From positions 62,001-126,000 of the forward strand of contig NZ_BATJ01000001.1 of assembly GCF_000467125.1 (NCBI RefSeq): a stretch of 64,000 bases of DNA, given 5' to 3'. The number at the start of each line of letters is the position of its first letter. Position 1 is the first letter of the stretch. The notes beneath the pieces are model-generated. The model searched no databases. It saw only the letters and a list, made by a program, of their open reading frames with translations, and was not told where the DNA came from. The DNA is from Vibrio proteolyticus NBRC 13287 (GTDB lineage Bacteria; Pseudomonadota; Gammaproteobacteria; Enterobacterales; Vibrionaceae). A program made the position numbers and the translations under genes. This document shows positions 46,541-55,467 of the stretch, piece by piece.

Positions 46541-47410
46541 ATGTGGCAAGCCATTTCCCAACAGCTTTCTGACACTCTGATGTTCGACTTTCAGATATCA
46601 GAAAGAGAGAAGTTAGACGGCGGAGACATCAATCAGTGCTACATGATCAGTGACGGACAAGAACGCTATTTCGTCAAAGTGAATGCAAAAGAAGCCCTGG
46701 CGAAATTCGAAGCCGAAGCCGAAAACATCCGCATCATGAGAGAAAGCAATACGGTTTTTCTCCCAGAGCTAGTGCTTTATGGCGCTTGCAAAGACAGCTC
46801 ATTCATCATCCTCAATTTCCTCGCCACCAAACCTCTCGAAGACAGCACCCTTAGCTATGAATTTGGCCAGCAACTGGCCAGGTTACACCAATGGGGTGAG
46901 CAAAAAGAGTATGGTTTTGATTGTGATAACTACATCGGTTCAACGCTCCAGCCCAATAAGTGGGATAAAAAATGGTGTCGTTTTTTTGCAGAGCAGCGTA
47001 TCGGCTGGCAACTGCAACTCGTTAAAGAAAAAGGCGTTGTGTTGGTTGACGACATCGAAGAATTCACCCAACTGGTTCAAAATCGATTAGCCAGTCACTC
47101 GCCCCGCCCCAGCTTGCTCCACGGTGACTTGTGGAATGGCAACGTCGCCAACTCGGCTTTCGGCCCAATATGCTACGATCCCGCCACATATTGGGGGGAT
47201 CGGGAATGCGACATCGCCATGACAGAGCTGTTTAACGGCTTCCAGCCCGAGTTTTACCAGGGATACGAAAGCGTCTGGCCACTCGAAATTGGTTATGAGG
47301 CACGTAAAAACATCTACAACCTGTACCACATCCTTAACCACTACAATCAGTTCGGTGGCCATTACCTGGACGAAGCAGAAAAGATGATCAACGACATCCT
47401 CAGCTATTAA
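46541..47410 (+). CDS. Fructosamine kinase-family protein (YniA-like)
   Basis: 289 residues of the aminoglycoside-phosphotransferase-like kinase fold. An N-terminal lysine sits in RYFVKVNA, the catalytic loop is LLHGDLWNGNV (about residues 193-203) and the metal-binding segment is CYDPATYWGDRECDIAM. It is similar in pattern to YniA of E. coli and other fructosamine kinase family proteins, which phosphorylate ketosamines formed by glycation. CGGAG is 5 bases upstream. Confidence 0.9.
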   Translation: MWQAISQQLSDTLMFDFQISEREKLDGGDINQCYMISDGQERYFVKVNAKEALAKFEAEAENIRIMRESNTVFLPELVLYGACKDSSFIILNFLATKPLEDSTLSYEFGQQLARLHQWGEQKEYGFDCDNYIGSTLQPNKWDKKWCRFFAEQRIGWQLQLVKEKGVVLVDDIEEFTQLVQNRLASHSPRPSLLHGDLWNGNVANSAFGPICYDPATYWGDRECDIAMTELFNGFQPEFYQGYESVWPLEIGYEARKNIYNLYHILNHYNQFGGHYLDEAEKMINDILSY

Positions 47411-47570
47411 AGGGCGACTGAATATTCACAAAGTTTATTGATATTTAAAGAAATTAAGAATAGGCAACGAGATTTTCCGGCGCGAATCAAACTTTGTACT
47501 TAATTCATGACCATAACTAACTATCGACATTATGATTTAAATATCTCATCAAGGAAGTAAGGAGAGAGAT

Positions 47571-47774
47571 ATGCGGAATTATACAGAGCGCACGGTTCGT
47601 TGCCCCCACTGTGGTCACTCGATTGGCATTACTCTGGATGCCTCAAATGGCAGTCAGGATTTTTACGACGACTGTCCTGCATGCTGCAATGCTATTCATC
47701 TGAGTATGACGGTTAATGAAGTAACAGACAGTGTCGATTTATATGTCGATGCCGATGACGAACAAATTTTCTGA
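47571..47774 (+). CDS. CPxCG-type cysteine-rich small protein
   Basis: 67 residues with two zinc-knuckle-like pairs, RCPHCGHS and DCPACCN, and an acidic tail. It fits the small CPxCG-motif family, whose function is unknown. A strong ribosome site (AAGGAGAGAG) and a terminator directly after it show it is a real gene. Confidence 0.88.
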   Translation: MRNYTERTVRCPHCGHSIGITLDASNGSQDFYDDCPACCNAIHLSMTVNEVTDSVDLYVDADDEQIF

Positions 47775-47792
47775 TATCTCATAAGAGAATTA

Positions 47793-47818
47793 AAAAAAGC
47801 GCCTTTAGGCGCTTTTTT
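47793..47818. terminator. Bidirectional terminator between the CPxCG gene and riboflavin synthase
   Basis: An 11-bp stem AAAAAAGCGCC / GGCGCTTTTTT with a TTTA loop between convergent genes. Confidence 0.92.
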
Positions 47819-47830
47819 CACATACGACGA

Positions 47831-48442
47831 TCAGTCGAGCCGACTTGCTAGCACTCGTTCCACCGTATCGACTATCGCCTGAGTCTGTGGATCGACTTCA
47901 ACGTTGATGCAGTCCCCAGCCTGACGTCGGCCAAACAGTGTTCGTTCCATAGTTTCCGGGATCAAATGAACGTTAAAGCGATTTTCGACAACGTCCCCGA
48001 TGGTGAGTGAGCAACCATCTAAGCCGATAAAGCCTTTCGGCAGAACATACTTGATGAACTCTGGCGCAATTTCAAACCACACCGTACGATTGTTCTCGGA
48101 ATCAATCACCTCGGTGATGGTGGCGGTCAGTGCAATATGGCCTGACATGTGATGTCCGCCTATTTCATCACCAAAACGCGCCGCACGTTCGATATTAACA
48201 ACATCACCTTCACGTAAGCTGCCCAAGTTGGTCAGTTTCAATGTTTCCTGCATTAGATCAAACGAGACCAAATCACCTTCGATTTTGGTGACGGTCAAAC
48301 AACAACCGTTGTGTGCAACCGACGCACCGATGGTTAACTCACTATTCAACGCCGATTCCAGACGTACAATGTGAGTTTGGAACAACTCTTTCTTTTCGAT
48401 GGCGACAACTTCCGCCATCCCCTGAACGATTCCAGTAAACAT
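47831..48442 (-). CDS. ribE: Riboflavin synthase (alpha subunit)
   Basis: Joins two lumazine molecules into riboflavin. It is 203 residues from ATG 48442, where MFTGIVQG is the universal N-terminus; an upstream ATG at 48496 adds 18 unrelated residues. The two homologous halves each have a lumazine-protein repeat, with HNGCCLTV and LDGCSLTI motifs. AGG lies just upstream. It is divergent from norM. Confidence 0.95.
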   Translation of the reverse strand: MFTGIVQGMAEVVAIEKKELFQTHIVRLESALNSELTIGASVAHNGCCLTVTKIEGDLVSFDLMQETLKLTNLGSLREGDVVNIERAARFGDEIGGHHMSGHIALTATITEVIDSENNRTVWFEIAPEFIKYVLPKGFIGLDGCSLTIGDVVENRFNVHLIPETMERTLFGRRQAGDCINVEVDPQTQAIVDTVERVLASRLD

Positions 48443-48622
48443 AACCTGTTTCCCGTTGTTTTTTTCGTGGTGTTCAACGTAACATTTCATTATCATCAGA
48501 TGACAAATCCAGTCACAGTTCTTTGTAGTAAACGGCGTGTCAATTTTCGTCTACCTTTTGATGCTTCACGCCTTACTTAAGAACCCCATTTCTGATACGC
48601 GTCCTTTGCATTGGAGTTCTTT

Positions 48623-49993
48623 GTGCATCGTTATAAAAAAGAATCAATAAACCTGATTAAGTTGGCTACCCCTGTGCTTATCGCGTCTGTCGCGCAAACC
48701 GGTATGGGTTTTGTCGATACCATAATGGCCGGTGGTGTTAGTGCGACAGATATGGCCGCAGTTTCGATCGCGGCCAGTATCTGGTTACCATCGATCTTGT
48801 TTGGTGTCGGCCTGCTTATGGCCTTGGTCCCTGTCGTCGCTCAGCTCAACGGCTCTGGTCGCCAGGTAAAAATCCCCTATGAGATTCAGCAAGGTATCGC
48901 ACTTGCCCTGCTGATTTCAATCCCTATTATTGCGGCGCTTTTCCAGACCCAGTACATCCTCCACTTGATGGATGTGGAAGATCTCATGGCAGCAAAAACC
49001 AATGGCTACATGTATGCAGTGATGTACGCCGTGCCACCGTTTTTATTGTTTCAGACGCTACGTAGCTTTACCGACGGCATGTCACTGACTAAACCTGCGA
49101 TGGTCATCGGTTTTATTGGGTTACTGTTTAACATTCCACTCAACTGGATATTTGTCTACGGCGAATTTGGCGCGCCAGCGTTAGGTGGCGTTGGTTGTGG
49201 TGTGGCCACAGCAATTGTCTACTGGCTGATGTTCTTCATGCTGTTGTTTTACGTACTGACGTCCAAACGCGTTGCCCACATTGAACTGTTTAAAGAGTTT
49301 CACCGACCTCAACTGAAACCGTTGTTGCGTCTGTTTAAATTGGGCTTTCCGGTTGCCGCCGCCCTATTCTTTGAAGTCACACTGTTTGCTGTGGTTGCCT
49401 TACTGGTCGCCCCTCTGGGTCCATTGGTGGTGGCCGCGCACCAGGTGGCGATTAACTTCTCTTCCTTGATCTTTATGTTGCCAATGAGTATCGGAGCTGC
49501 GGTCAGCATCCGTGTTGGCCATAAACTGGGTGAAGAAGACGTTGAAGGCGCTGCAATTGCTTCACGTGTCAGCTTGATGGTGGCCTTGTCGACAGCACTG
49601 ATCACCGCCACTTTGACGATCTTGTTCCGCGAAAACGTTGCCCTGCTTTACACCGACAACACGGCGGTGGTTGCGATGGCGGTGCAGTTGCTGTGGTTTG
49701 CTGCTGTATACCAGTGTACAGACGCCATTCAGGTTGTTGCGGCCGGAGCATTACGCGGCTATAAAGACATGGCGGCGATCTTTAACCGTACATTTATCGC
49801 TTACTGGGTACTGGGGTTGCCGTCAGGTTATATTTTGGCATTGACCGATTGGGTCACTCAGCCGATGGGCGCAAAAGGCTTCTGGATTGGTTTTATCATC
49901 GGTTTGTCGGCTGCCGCTCTAATGCTCAGCGTGCGGTTGTTATGGATGCATAAGCAACCCGACGATACCCAACTGACGTTCGCGTCACGATAA
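48623..49993 (+). CDS. norM: NorM, MATE-family multidrug efflux pump
   Basis: 456 residues, the size I recall for Vibrio NorM, with twelve hydrophobic segments. It exports cationic drugs in exchange for sodium. Family landmarks are PVLIASVAQTGMGFVDTIMAG and the sixth-helix region. The start is GTG 48623 with GGAG 6 bases upstream; the in-frame TTG at 48611 is inside that ribosome site and is unlikely. Confidence 0.94.
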   Translation: MHRYKKESINLIKLATPVLIASVAQTGMGFVDTIMAGGVSATDMAAVSIAASIWLPSILFGVGLLMALVPVVAQLNGSGRQVKIPYEIQQGIALALLISIPIIAALFQTQYILHLMDVEDLMAAKTNGYMYAVMYAVPPFLLFQTLRSFTDGMSLTKPAMVIGFIGLLFNIPLNWIFVYGEFGAPALGGVGCGVATAIVYWLMFFMLLFYVLTSKRVAHIELFKEFHRPQLKPLLRLFKLGFPVAAALFFEVTLFAVVALLVAPLGPLVVAAHQVAINFSSLIFMLPMSIGAAVSIRVGHKLGEEDVEGAAIASRVSLMVALSTALITATLTILFRENVALLYTDNTAVVAMAVQLLWFAAVYQCTDAIQVVAAGALRGYKDMAAIFNRTFIAYWVLGLPSGYILALTDWVTQPMGAKGFWIGFIIGLSAAALMLSVRLLWMHKQPDDTQLTFASR

Positions 49994-49994
49994 T

Positions 49995-50025
49995 GAAATA
50001 AGGTCAGCCTAGCTGACCTTATTTC
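49995..50025 (+). terminator. Hairpin after norM
   Basis: A perfect 14-bp stem (GAAATAAGGTCAGC and complement) with a 3-nt loop, 2 bases after the stop. The T content after the stem is low. Confidence 0.75.
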
Positions 50026-50050
50026 TAGGAGTTACGTAAACTATGAAAGA

Positions 50051-51067
50051 ATGATAACGATCAGGAGCACCTGCTTGCGCTGGACAATATGGATCATCAG
50101 CTTGGTATTACTAGGGTGTGATTACAATCAGCCCCCGATAGAGGCTGATTTACGAGAATACCTCTCGCGTATAGCCAGAGTTCAGGATGAAGACGCTTTT
50201 AAGGCGCCTGACCTAAGCTCAACCACCTTGCCCGACAAGCGAGAACTGTTTGTTGAGATTGCGCCGATAAGCATGGGGTTGCTTGACAGTTACGAGCTGA
50301 GAAAATGCAATCTTTTTAACCTCATCGCACAACGCAACTCGTTACTCGGTAAGGTTCAAGATCAGTTTCGTAACTATCAGTATCAAGTCGAGTTACTAGA
50401 TGGTCTTAATCGCTGTTTGAATAATGCTGACATTCCTGCCAGCCTAAAGCAGCAACTGACCACCATTCAACAACAGAAATATCAAGATCTTCCACACCAT
50501 TTTTTCAACCTGCTATACAGCAGCGACGCCATGCGAAAGCAGCTTAGTGGTAACACTTGGCTCAGCGACGAAATGAGCTGGAATACCGATGTGGTTCGCA
50601 ATGCCTTACTTACGCTTAATCACATGGGGCAAGTGACCAAATGGCAAGCTGGAGAAGCGCGTAACAACATCATTGACGTTCAAGAATCACTGGAAAAGCT
50701 GCCATTGCTCGGCCAGTTGGATTATTCATTGAAAAACGCCACCTTACTTCTTCAAACCGTCACCAATCAGTTACAGCGTCACGATAGCAAAATAATTTGT
50801 GGTCAGAATCGTGATACGACCCGATTTCGTTACTTGAGTAACGTGTTCCAAAACTACTATGTCGAAAGAATTCAACCGTATCTGGCTGAATTAGACAGCA
50901 CATACGGACAGCTTGAACCAAGTTTCACTATGTTTCATCTTGCAACTGATCGCTATGTGTACCCTATAGAAAAGGATCACCAGGCGTTTCGCCGTGTGAC
51001 ATTAGCGCATGTTCAGTACTGGCAGAACCTGTTCAAACGTTGCGGTGTGCGTGTGGGAAATCAGTAG
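50051..51067 (+). CDS. DUF3080-family lipoprotein
   Basis: 338 residues with lipobox LLGC, predicted outer-membrane or periplasmic lipoprotein, mostly helical. It fits the DUF3080 family of unknown function as I recall it. The start is uncertain: ATG 50051 has no ribosome site. A TTG at 50075, 7 bases after AGGAG, would still leave a full signal peptide. Its end overlaps the convergent ligase by 7 bases. Confidence 0.85.
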   Translation: MITIRSTCLRWTIWIISLVLLGCDYNQPPIEADLREYLSRIARVQDEDAFKAPDLSSTTLPDKRELFVEIAPISMGLLDSYELRKCNLFNLIAQRNSLLGKVQDQFRNYQYQVELLDGLNRCLNNADIPASLKQQLTTIQQQKYQDLPHHFFNLLYSSDAMRKQLSGNTWLSDEMSWNTDVVRNALLTLNHMGQVTKWQAGEARNNIIDVQESLEKLPLLGQLDYSLKNATLLLQTVTNQLQRHDSKIICGQNRDTTRFRYLSNVFQNYYVERIQPYLAELDSTYGQLEPSFTMFHLATDRYVYPIEKDHQAFRRVTLAHVQYWQNLFKRCGVRVGNQ

Positions 51068-51912
51068 TGCTCCCGCTCACGCAAGAAACGAGCAAATCTC
51101 GGCACACCAAGATGAGTGTAACCGTTGTGCCTGAATGTAATGGTGGAGCCTATCTGAGGTGGATGCTTTCTCAATTGGTCACTCAGTCCACTGCCGATGT
51201 AGAACTCCGTCCCATCTTGCAACTTGACTCGCAATGAACCAAGCATCCCCTGATATTTACCAGAGCCCGCTTTATAGCCTACGATGACTGCTTCTGTATC
51301 CTGGTATTTCTTCAGTTTAAGCAGATCCGAACTGCGCCCGGCCTGATAGTCACCCGTGATTTTACGTAACATCACACCCTCTCCGTCAGAGTCACTGACC
51401 TCGTCGAGGTAGTCAAATAAAGACTGCTCTGATGTTATCGGCGAGTGCTCGACGTACTTCACGTGCTCACTATCTATCTGGGTCACCAATGTTTTGAGTG
51501 CCGCGTAACGCTTTGGGTAGTTGCCCGATGCCATAGGAAGATCAAATAACATGTAGGTAATTTGTTTCCAGGCAACGTCATTAGGCTCTTTATCCAAAAC
51601 GGTGTGCTGGACAAGCGCAAACTGACCCCGTCCCGCCCACAACTCTCCTTCAACCGGGTAACCCGGCAAGGAAGACACAAACCATTTTGGCGCATGAATC
51701 AGGTTACCCTGTCGTGTTGTCAGGTGTGTGCCATTCCAAATCACACGAATGCCGTCCAGCTTTTCACTTTGCCAATACTGATTGATATCGATATCCGGTT
51801 GATACATCTCTGCGTTCACAACTGGAATAGAATACAGTGCTTCCTGAGCGAACGCCTCTGGCGAATGAGTCATCAATAACGCAATTGCGATTGAGGTGAG
51901 CTTCAACTCCAT
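51061..51912 (-). CDS. Exported ATP-dependent DNA ligase (LigE-like)
   Basis: 283 residues with a signal peptide (IAIALLMTHSPEAFA, cleavage about residue 22). The minimal ligase core has nucleotidylation motif EKLDGIR, with the lysine that takes AMP. Motif III-like PVEGELW, motif IV EGVMLRK and motif V LLKLKK follow, then a C-terminal OB-fold. This is the small accessory ligase type thought to act on DNA in the periplasm, perhaps in repair of incoming DNA. The gene stands alone. Confidence 0.92.
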   Translation of the reverse strand: MELKLTSIAIALLMTHSPEAFAQEALYSIPVVNAEMYQPDIDINQYWQSEKLDGIRVIWNGTHLTTRQGNLIHAPKWFVSSLPGYPVEGELWAGRGQFALVQHTVLDKEPNDVAWKQITYMLFDLPMASGNYPKRYAALKTLVTQIDSEHVKYVEHSPITSEQSLFDYLDEVSDSDGEGVMLRKITGDYQAGRSSDLLKLKKYQDTEAVIVGYKAGSGKYQGMLGSLRVKLQDGTEFYIGSGLSDQLRKHPPQIGSTITFRHNGYTHLGVPRFARFLREREHY

Positions 51913-52072
51913 GAAAATGCCCTTTTGTTAGAAACTTCAGTTATTTCTGACTATATTCCCTGAGTAACTCAATATGCATCAAGACACATCTCGAGCCAGT
52001 TTGAGCTACGCTTAATCCGAGAACATTATCAATTTCATTTAGTTACGAGCTAAATCTAGGTTTACATTTCGA

Positions 52073-52087
52073 TTCTCATTTTGAGAA
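52073..52087. promoter_or_regulatory. SypG-type enhancer upstream of sypA
   Basis: TTCTCA-TTT-TGAGAA, a perfect inverted repeat that fits the published V. fischeri SypG enhancer pattern as I recall it (TTCTCA-N3-TG...). Its centre is 80 bases upstream of the candidate -24 GG. Confidence 0.75.
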
Positions 52088-52157
52088 GTTCCGGATTTTT
52101 ATTATGAGAACTGTTGAACAGCCATTAGTAACCATTTGATTGTTAAAGAAATAATTT

Positions 52158-52173
52158 TTGGCATGAATCGTGA
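52158..52173 (+). promoter_or_regulatory. Weak sigma54-type promoter for sypA
   Basis: TTGGCATGAATCGTGA has a good -24 block at 52160-52161, but GA rather than GC at the -12 position. The distance to the enhancer equals that at sypI, which is why I report it. sypA ATG follows 35 bases later. Confidence 0.45.
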
Positions 52174-52207
52174 TGAGCTCCAAGTATCAACGACAAGGAG
52201 AAACGTC

Positions 52208-52531
52208 ATGGAACTACGCAAAATTGAAATGAACGACACAGTATTGACACTGATGATCAACGGCAATCTGGATGCAGACGGCAGCCGAACCGTCCAGCCC
52301 CACATTGATGAAGTGATCACCAAGCACGCTCATGGTGAAGTCGAGATTGATTTCTCTCACGTACAATTTCTTGACTCATCAGGCGTTGGGGCGTTGGTTT
52401 ATCTCTACAAACGTTTGATCGAGCGAGAGCGTGTGATGCGCCTGGAAAACGTCTCAGGGCAACCGCTTGAAATTATCAACTTGCTTCGTATCGAGAGAGC
52501 CATTCCGGTGAACTCACGCCATTACTCATAA
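52208..52531 (+). CDS. sypA: SypA, STAS-domain regulator
   Basis: 107 residues from ATG 52208 (AAGGAG upstream). Single STAS domain of the anti-sigma antagonist type, with a phosphorylatable serine in QFLDSSGVGALVYLY. In V. fischeri, SypA is needed for biofilm formation and is switched off by SypE phosphorylation. No sypE-like gene is present at the expected place here. First gene of the locus. Confidence 0.92.
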   Translation: MELRKIEMNDTVLTLMINGNLDADGSRTVQPHIDEVITKHAHGEVEIDFSHVQFLDSSGVGALVYLYKRLIERERVMRLENVSGQPLEIINLLRIERAIPVNSRHYS

Positions 52532-52550
52532 ACAAAAATAAGGATGTGAC

Positions 52551-53390
52551 ATGGTAAATACGGTAAGAAGTACGACTTTGGCTTGGTTGCTAGCGTTTAC
52601 CGTGGGCTGTACCAGTTTTCCTGAACCAGGTAGTGGCGGTCTGGCAGAAAACTACGCAGGGGAGAGCTTTTCGCCAGTAATGCCGGATGAACCTTTAGGC
52701 CCGGAGCACGGCCTAAGATTCGATTGGCAATTGACCAAGTTGCATCTTGAGTCATTGATTCGCGAAGGTGCGAAATGGTGCTTTCCCGCTGCTGTTCAAC
52801 AAGCCATTGAAAAACAAAATCGTATTGCCCGGGAATTGGACGGCGGTTTGATGTTGGACGCTGCTAATGACCTGATCATTCAACGTAAACGGCTTAATGA
52901 ACTCGAGCTCAGGCTTGGTTACGTCACGGCTCAGACGCGCTGCCAGCCGCCCTCAGATCAAAATGCATTATTTGCACAGTTATCCATAATCGAACAGTTG
53001 TATCGCATGCTAAATGTCGACAATCAGTTCGCCCTGAATTCGGCTGAAATAAACCCCAAATACATGGGCAATCTGGCGGAAGCGACTCAAGTCTTAAAAC
53101 AATACCCGGGTTTGACGTTGTCTGTTACCGGGCATGCAGATGCCACAGGAAGTGATGAATACAATCAGAAACTGGCTTTAGACAGGGCACGTCAGGTTAA
53201 GCGTTATCTGACGATCTTTGGTCTCCAGCCACAGCGCATTACGACTCAGTCACTGGGTGACACTTTGCCCTTGTACGAAGGAAAGTCTGATGGCGTGCGA
53301 CTCACCAACCGCCGTGTGAGTATCGAAATTATGTCTCAGGATGAACACTTAGAATCAAATAATCGCGGAGGTGCTTATGGCTTGGATTAA
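52551..53390 (+). CDS. sypB: SypB, OmpA-family outer-membrane lipoprotein
   Basis: 279 residues with a signal peptide and probable lipobox TVGC near residue 20, a 150-residue helical middle domain, and a C-terminal OmpA-like peptidoglycan-binding domain. The latter has VTGHADATGSDEYNQKLALDRA and LTNRRVSIEI. It probably anchors the export machinery to the wall. It starts 19 bases after sypA; its end overlaps sypC by 14 bases. Confidence 0.9.
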   Translation: MVNTVRSTTLAWLLAFTVGCTSFPEPGSGGLAENYAGESFSPVMPDEPLGPEHGLRFDWQLTKLHLESLIREGAKWCFPAAVQQAIEKQNRIARELDGGLMLDAANDLIIQRKRLNELELRLGYVTAQTRCQPPSDQNALFAQLSIIEQLYRMLNVDNQFALNSAEINPKYMGNLAEATQVLKQYPGLTLSVTGHADATGSDEYNQKLALDRARQVKRYLTIFGLQPQRITTQSLGDTLPLYEGKSDGVRLTNRRVSIEIMSQDEHLESNNRGGAYGLD

Positions 53391-55467
53391 AACTCTGTTG
53401 CTTTGCATCGCGCTGATGATGTGCAGTGTCTCCTCAGCAGATGTCCTCAAAGTCCAGGTTGGTGATCAGATACAAATAGATCTGCCCGGAGAAAGTTCAC
53501 TCAATCGAGGGTTTCAGGTTGATAAACGCGGGCGCATCACTCTGCCAGAAATCGGGCCAGTTTACGTTGCCGGGTACGACGAAGAACAGCTTCAGAATAC
53601 CGTGCTAAAGGCCATGTCATCTGTCTACAGGGATCTTTCTAACGCCAGTGTGTTTGTTGCTGAACAACAAATTCTGATTTCCGTGCAAGGATATGTCAAC
53701 TCTCCGGGCGAGTATACTTTGTCTCAAAACGCCGATGTTCAGATGGTATTGCATGCTGCGGGCGGGCTTCGGTCCGGCGCACAACTGGATCACATGCTGC
53801 TTAAACGCGGGAATGGCAAAACTGCATTTAATTACAAGCGATTCCTCGATACTGGTGACGAATCAGAGCTACCCGAATTGCGTTCTCTGGACATCATTTT
53901 TGTGCCAGCCTCCCCTCTGGTTGGTAACATTGAACAACAATTTGATGCGGCCAAACAAGCCAACGCCGGTGACAGCGCAGATAGCCGGACCGCAATAAAA
54001 GTGTTTGGGGAAGTGAATGCTCCCGGTTCCTTTACCTACAAACCCAATACCGATTTAGTGGACGTTCTGATGCGTTCCGGTGGAGTGACCCGTTATGCGT
54101 CCGTTGAACAAATTCGAGTGATCAGCAACAACAATCCTCGCCTGTTCAACCTTAAACGTTACCTGGACTCGGGCGACGCATCTCTGCTACCCGAACTAAC
54201 GCCTGGCACCACTATTTTTGTTCCGAAGCAAGAGGAAGAGATCAAATCTGGCGCCAATACGGTTTACGTGATGGGAGAAGTGGCAACCCCCGGGGCCTTT
54301 GACGGCAAGCAAGGCGCCACTTTTATGGATATTTTGGCCAATGCCGGCGGACCGACCCGCTACGCGGAATCGCGCCAGATCCGCATCATCAAAGCTGATG
54401 GCAAAGTGGTTCGGTTCGATCTGGCAGCATACACCGAAGGGTTGACCCGCTCAACGCCCGCTATCAGTGGCGGTGACGCGATTTTCGTCCCGGAAAAAAC
54501 GGACATGAATGAGAAGTCCTGGCTCAAAGTATCACCTGACCGTGCCATCAGTGTGCTGGGAGAAGTCGTTCGCCCTGGACGCGTTGAGTGGTCAGATGAA
54601 ATGAATTTCATGGATCTGCTGGCGCATGTTGGAGGACCGACACTAAGAGCAGATACCAGTCAAATTGAAGTAGTGACAACGGGTGGAAAACTACATATTT
54701 TTGATTTAGATAAATTTATTCGTGAAGGCGCCCCAGGCACTGCACTGCCTCACGTCACTGCTGGTGCCATAGTTAGGGTGCATGATCTACCTCAGGACCC
54801 ATCTGACAATAAATCTCAATGGGTTCGGCAAAGCTCCGATGCATCCATCTATGTGTTCGGGCAAGTCAATGCGCCAGGGCGCTACCGTTTTACCGACGAG
54901 ATGCATTTTCTCGACATCCTTTCTGCAGCCGACGGCCCAACAAAAGATGCTGACCTGCACAACATACGAGTAACGCATCGTGATATGCCCTATGCCAAAG
55001 TAAGCAAGTTGAACTTGTCCCTTTACTTTGAAACGGGCGACGAATCGTTACTGCCCCAAGTGAGAACCGGTGACACCATCTACATTCCGGAAAAAAACAA
55101 AAACTGGCTGGAGCGCAGTAAAGAGTCCACCGTGCGTGTGTTGGGTGCCGTGAATAGGCCCGGTCGTTATGTGTTCAACGACACAATGACGATTCTGGAT
55201 ATTCTGGCTGAGGCTGGAGGCCCCCGTGACAGTGCTTATCTGGGAAAAATTTCCGTGGTCAACATGTCTTGTTGCCAGGGGCAAGCGCGCACTTTTGACC
55301 TGCTTGAATTCAGTAAAACCGCCAACATCTATCAGTTGCCAGTATTACGTGCTGGTGACACCATTTATGTCCCTGATAAAAGTGAAAGCTTCGCGGAAAA
55401 GGCACGACTGACATTAGAAGACATTCTTCGTCTGACCACGACCATAGTATTGATTGGAGCCTTGTGA
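53377..55467 (+). CDS. sypC: SypC, Wza-type polysaccharide export protein with repeated SLBB domains
   Basis: 696 residues from ATG 53377 (GGAGG 5 bases upstream; GTG at 53371 is less likely). Signal peptide, then the Poly_export domain (about 24-100). At least six SLBB repeats follow, each with a (G)xVxxPG core: YVNSPGEY, GEVNAPGSF, GEVATPGAF, GEVVRPGRV, GQVNAPGRY and GAVNRPGRY. The last hydrophobic stretch is at the C-terminus. Most Wza proteins have two or three SLBB domains and about 380 residues, so this is a long form. It should build the outer-membrane exit channel. Confidence 0.92.
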   Translation: MAWIKTLLLCIALMMCSVSSADVLKVQVGDQIQIDLPGESSLNRGFQVDKRGRITLPEIGPVYVAGYDEEQLQNTVLKAMSSVYRDLSNASVFVAEQQILISVQGYVNSPGEYTLSQNADVQMVLHAAGGLRSGAQLDHMLLKRGNGKTAFNYKRFLDTGDESELPELRSLDIIFVPASPLVGNIEQQFDAAKQANAGDSADSRTAIKVFGEVNAPGSFTYKPNTDLVDVLMRSGGVTRYASVEQIRVISNNNPRLFNLKRYLDSGDASLLPELTPGTTIFVPKQEEEIKSGANTVYVMGEVATPGAFDGKQGATFMDILANAGGPTRYAESRQIRIIKADGKVVRFDLAAYTEGLTRSTPAISGGDAIFVPEKTDMNEKSWLKVSPDRAISVLGEVVRPGRVEWSDEMNFMDLLAHVGGPTLRADTSQIEVVTTGGKLHIFDLDKFIREGAPGTALPHVTAGAIVRVHDLPQDPSDNKSQWVRQSSDASIYVFGQVNAPGRYRFTDEMHFLDILSAADGPTKDADLHNIRVTHRDMPYAKVSKLNLSLYFETGDESLLPQVRTGDTIYIPEKNKNWLERSKESTVRVLGAVNRPGRYVFNDTMTILDILAEAGGPRDSAYLGKISVVNMSCCQGQARTFDLLEFSKTANIYQLPVLRAGDTIYVPDKSESFAEKARLTLEDILRLTTTIVLIGAL

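Larger units (their letters stand above)
51913..52207. other. Regulatory region upstream of the syp locus
   Basis: 295 bases between the ligase gene and sypA. It holds the enhancer-like repeat at 52073-52087, a partial half-site near 52104-52110 and a weak sigma54-type promoter. Nothing gene-like was seen. Confidence 0.5.

Noticed and set aside
52136..52207. Longer SypA start at 52136
   Set aside because: It covers the promoter region and has no ribosome site, whereas 52208 has AAGGAG.
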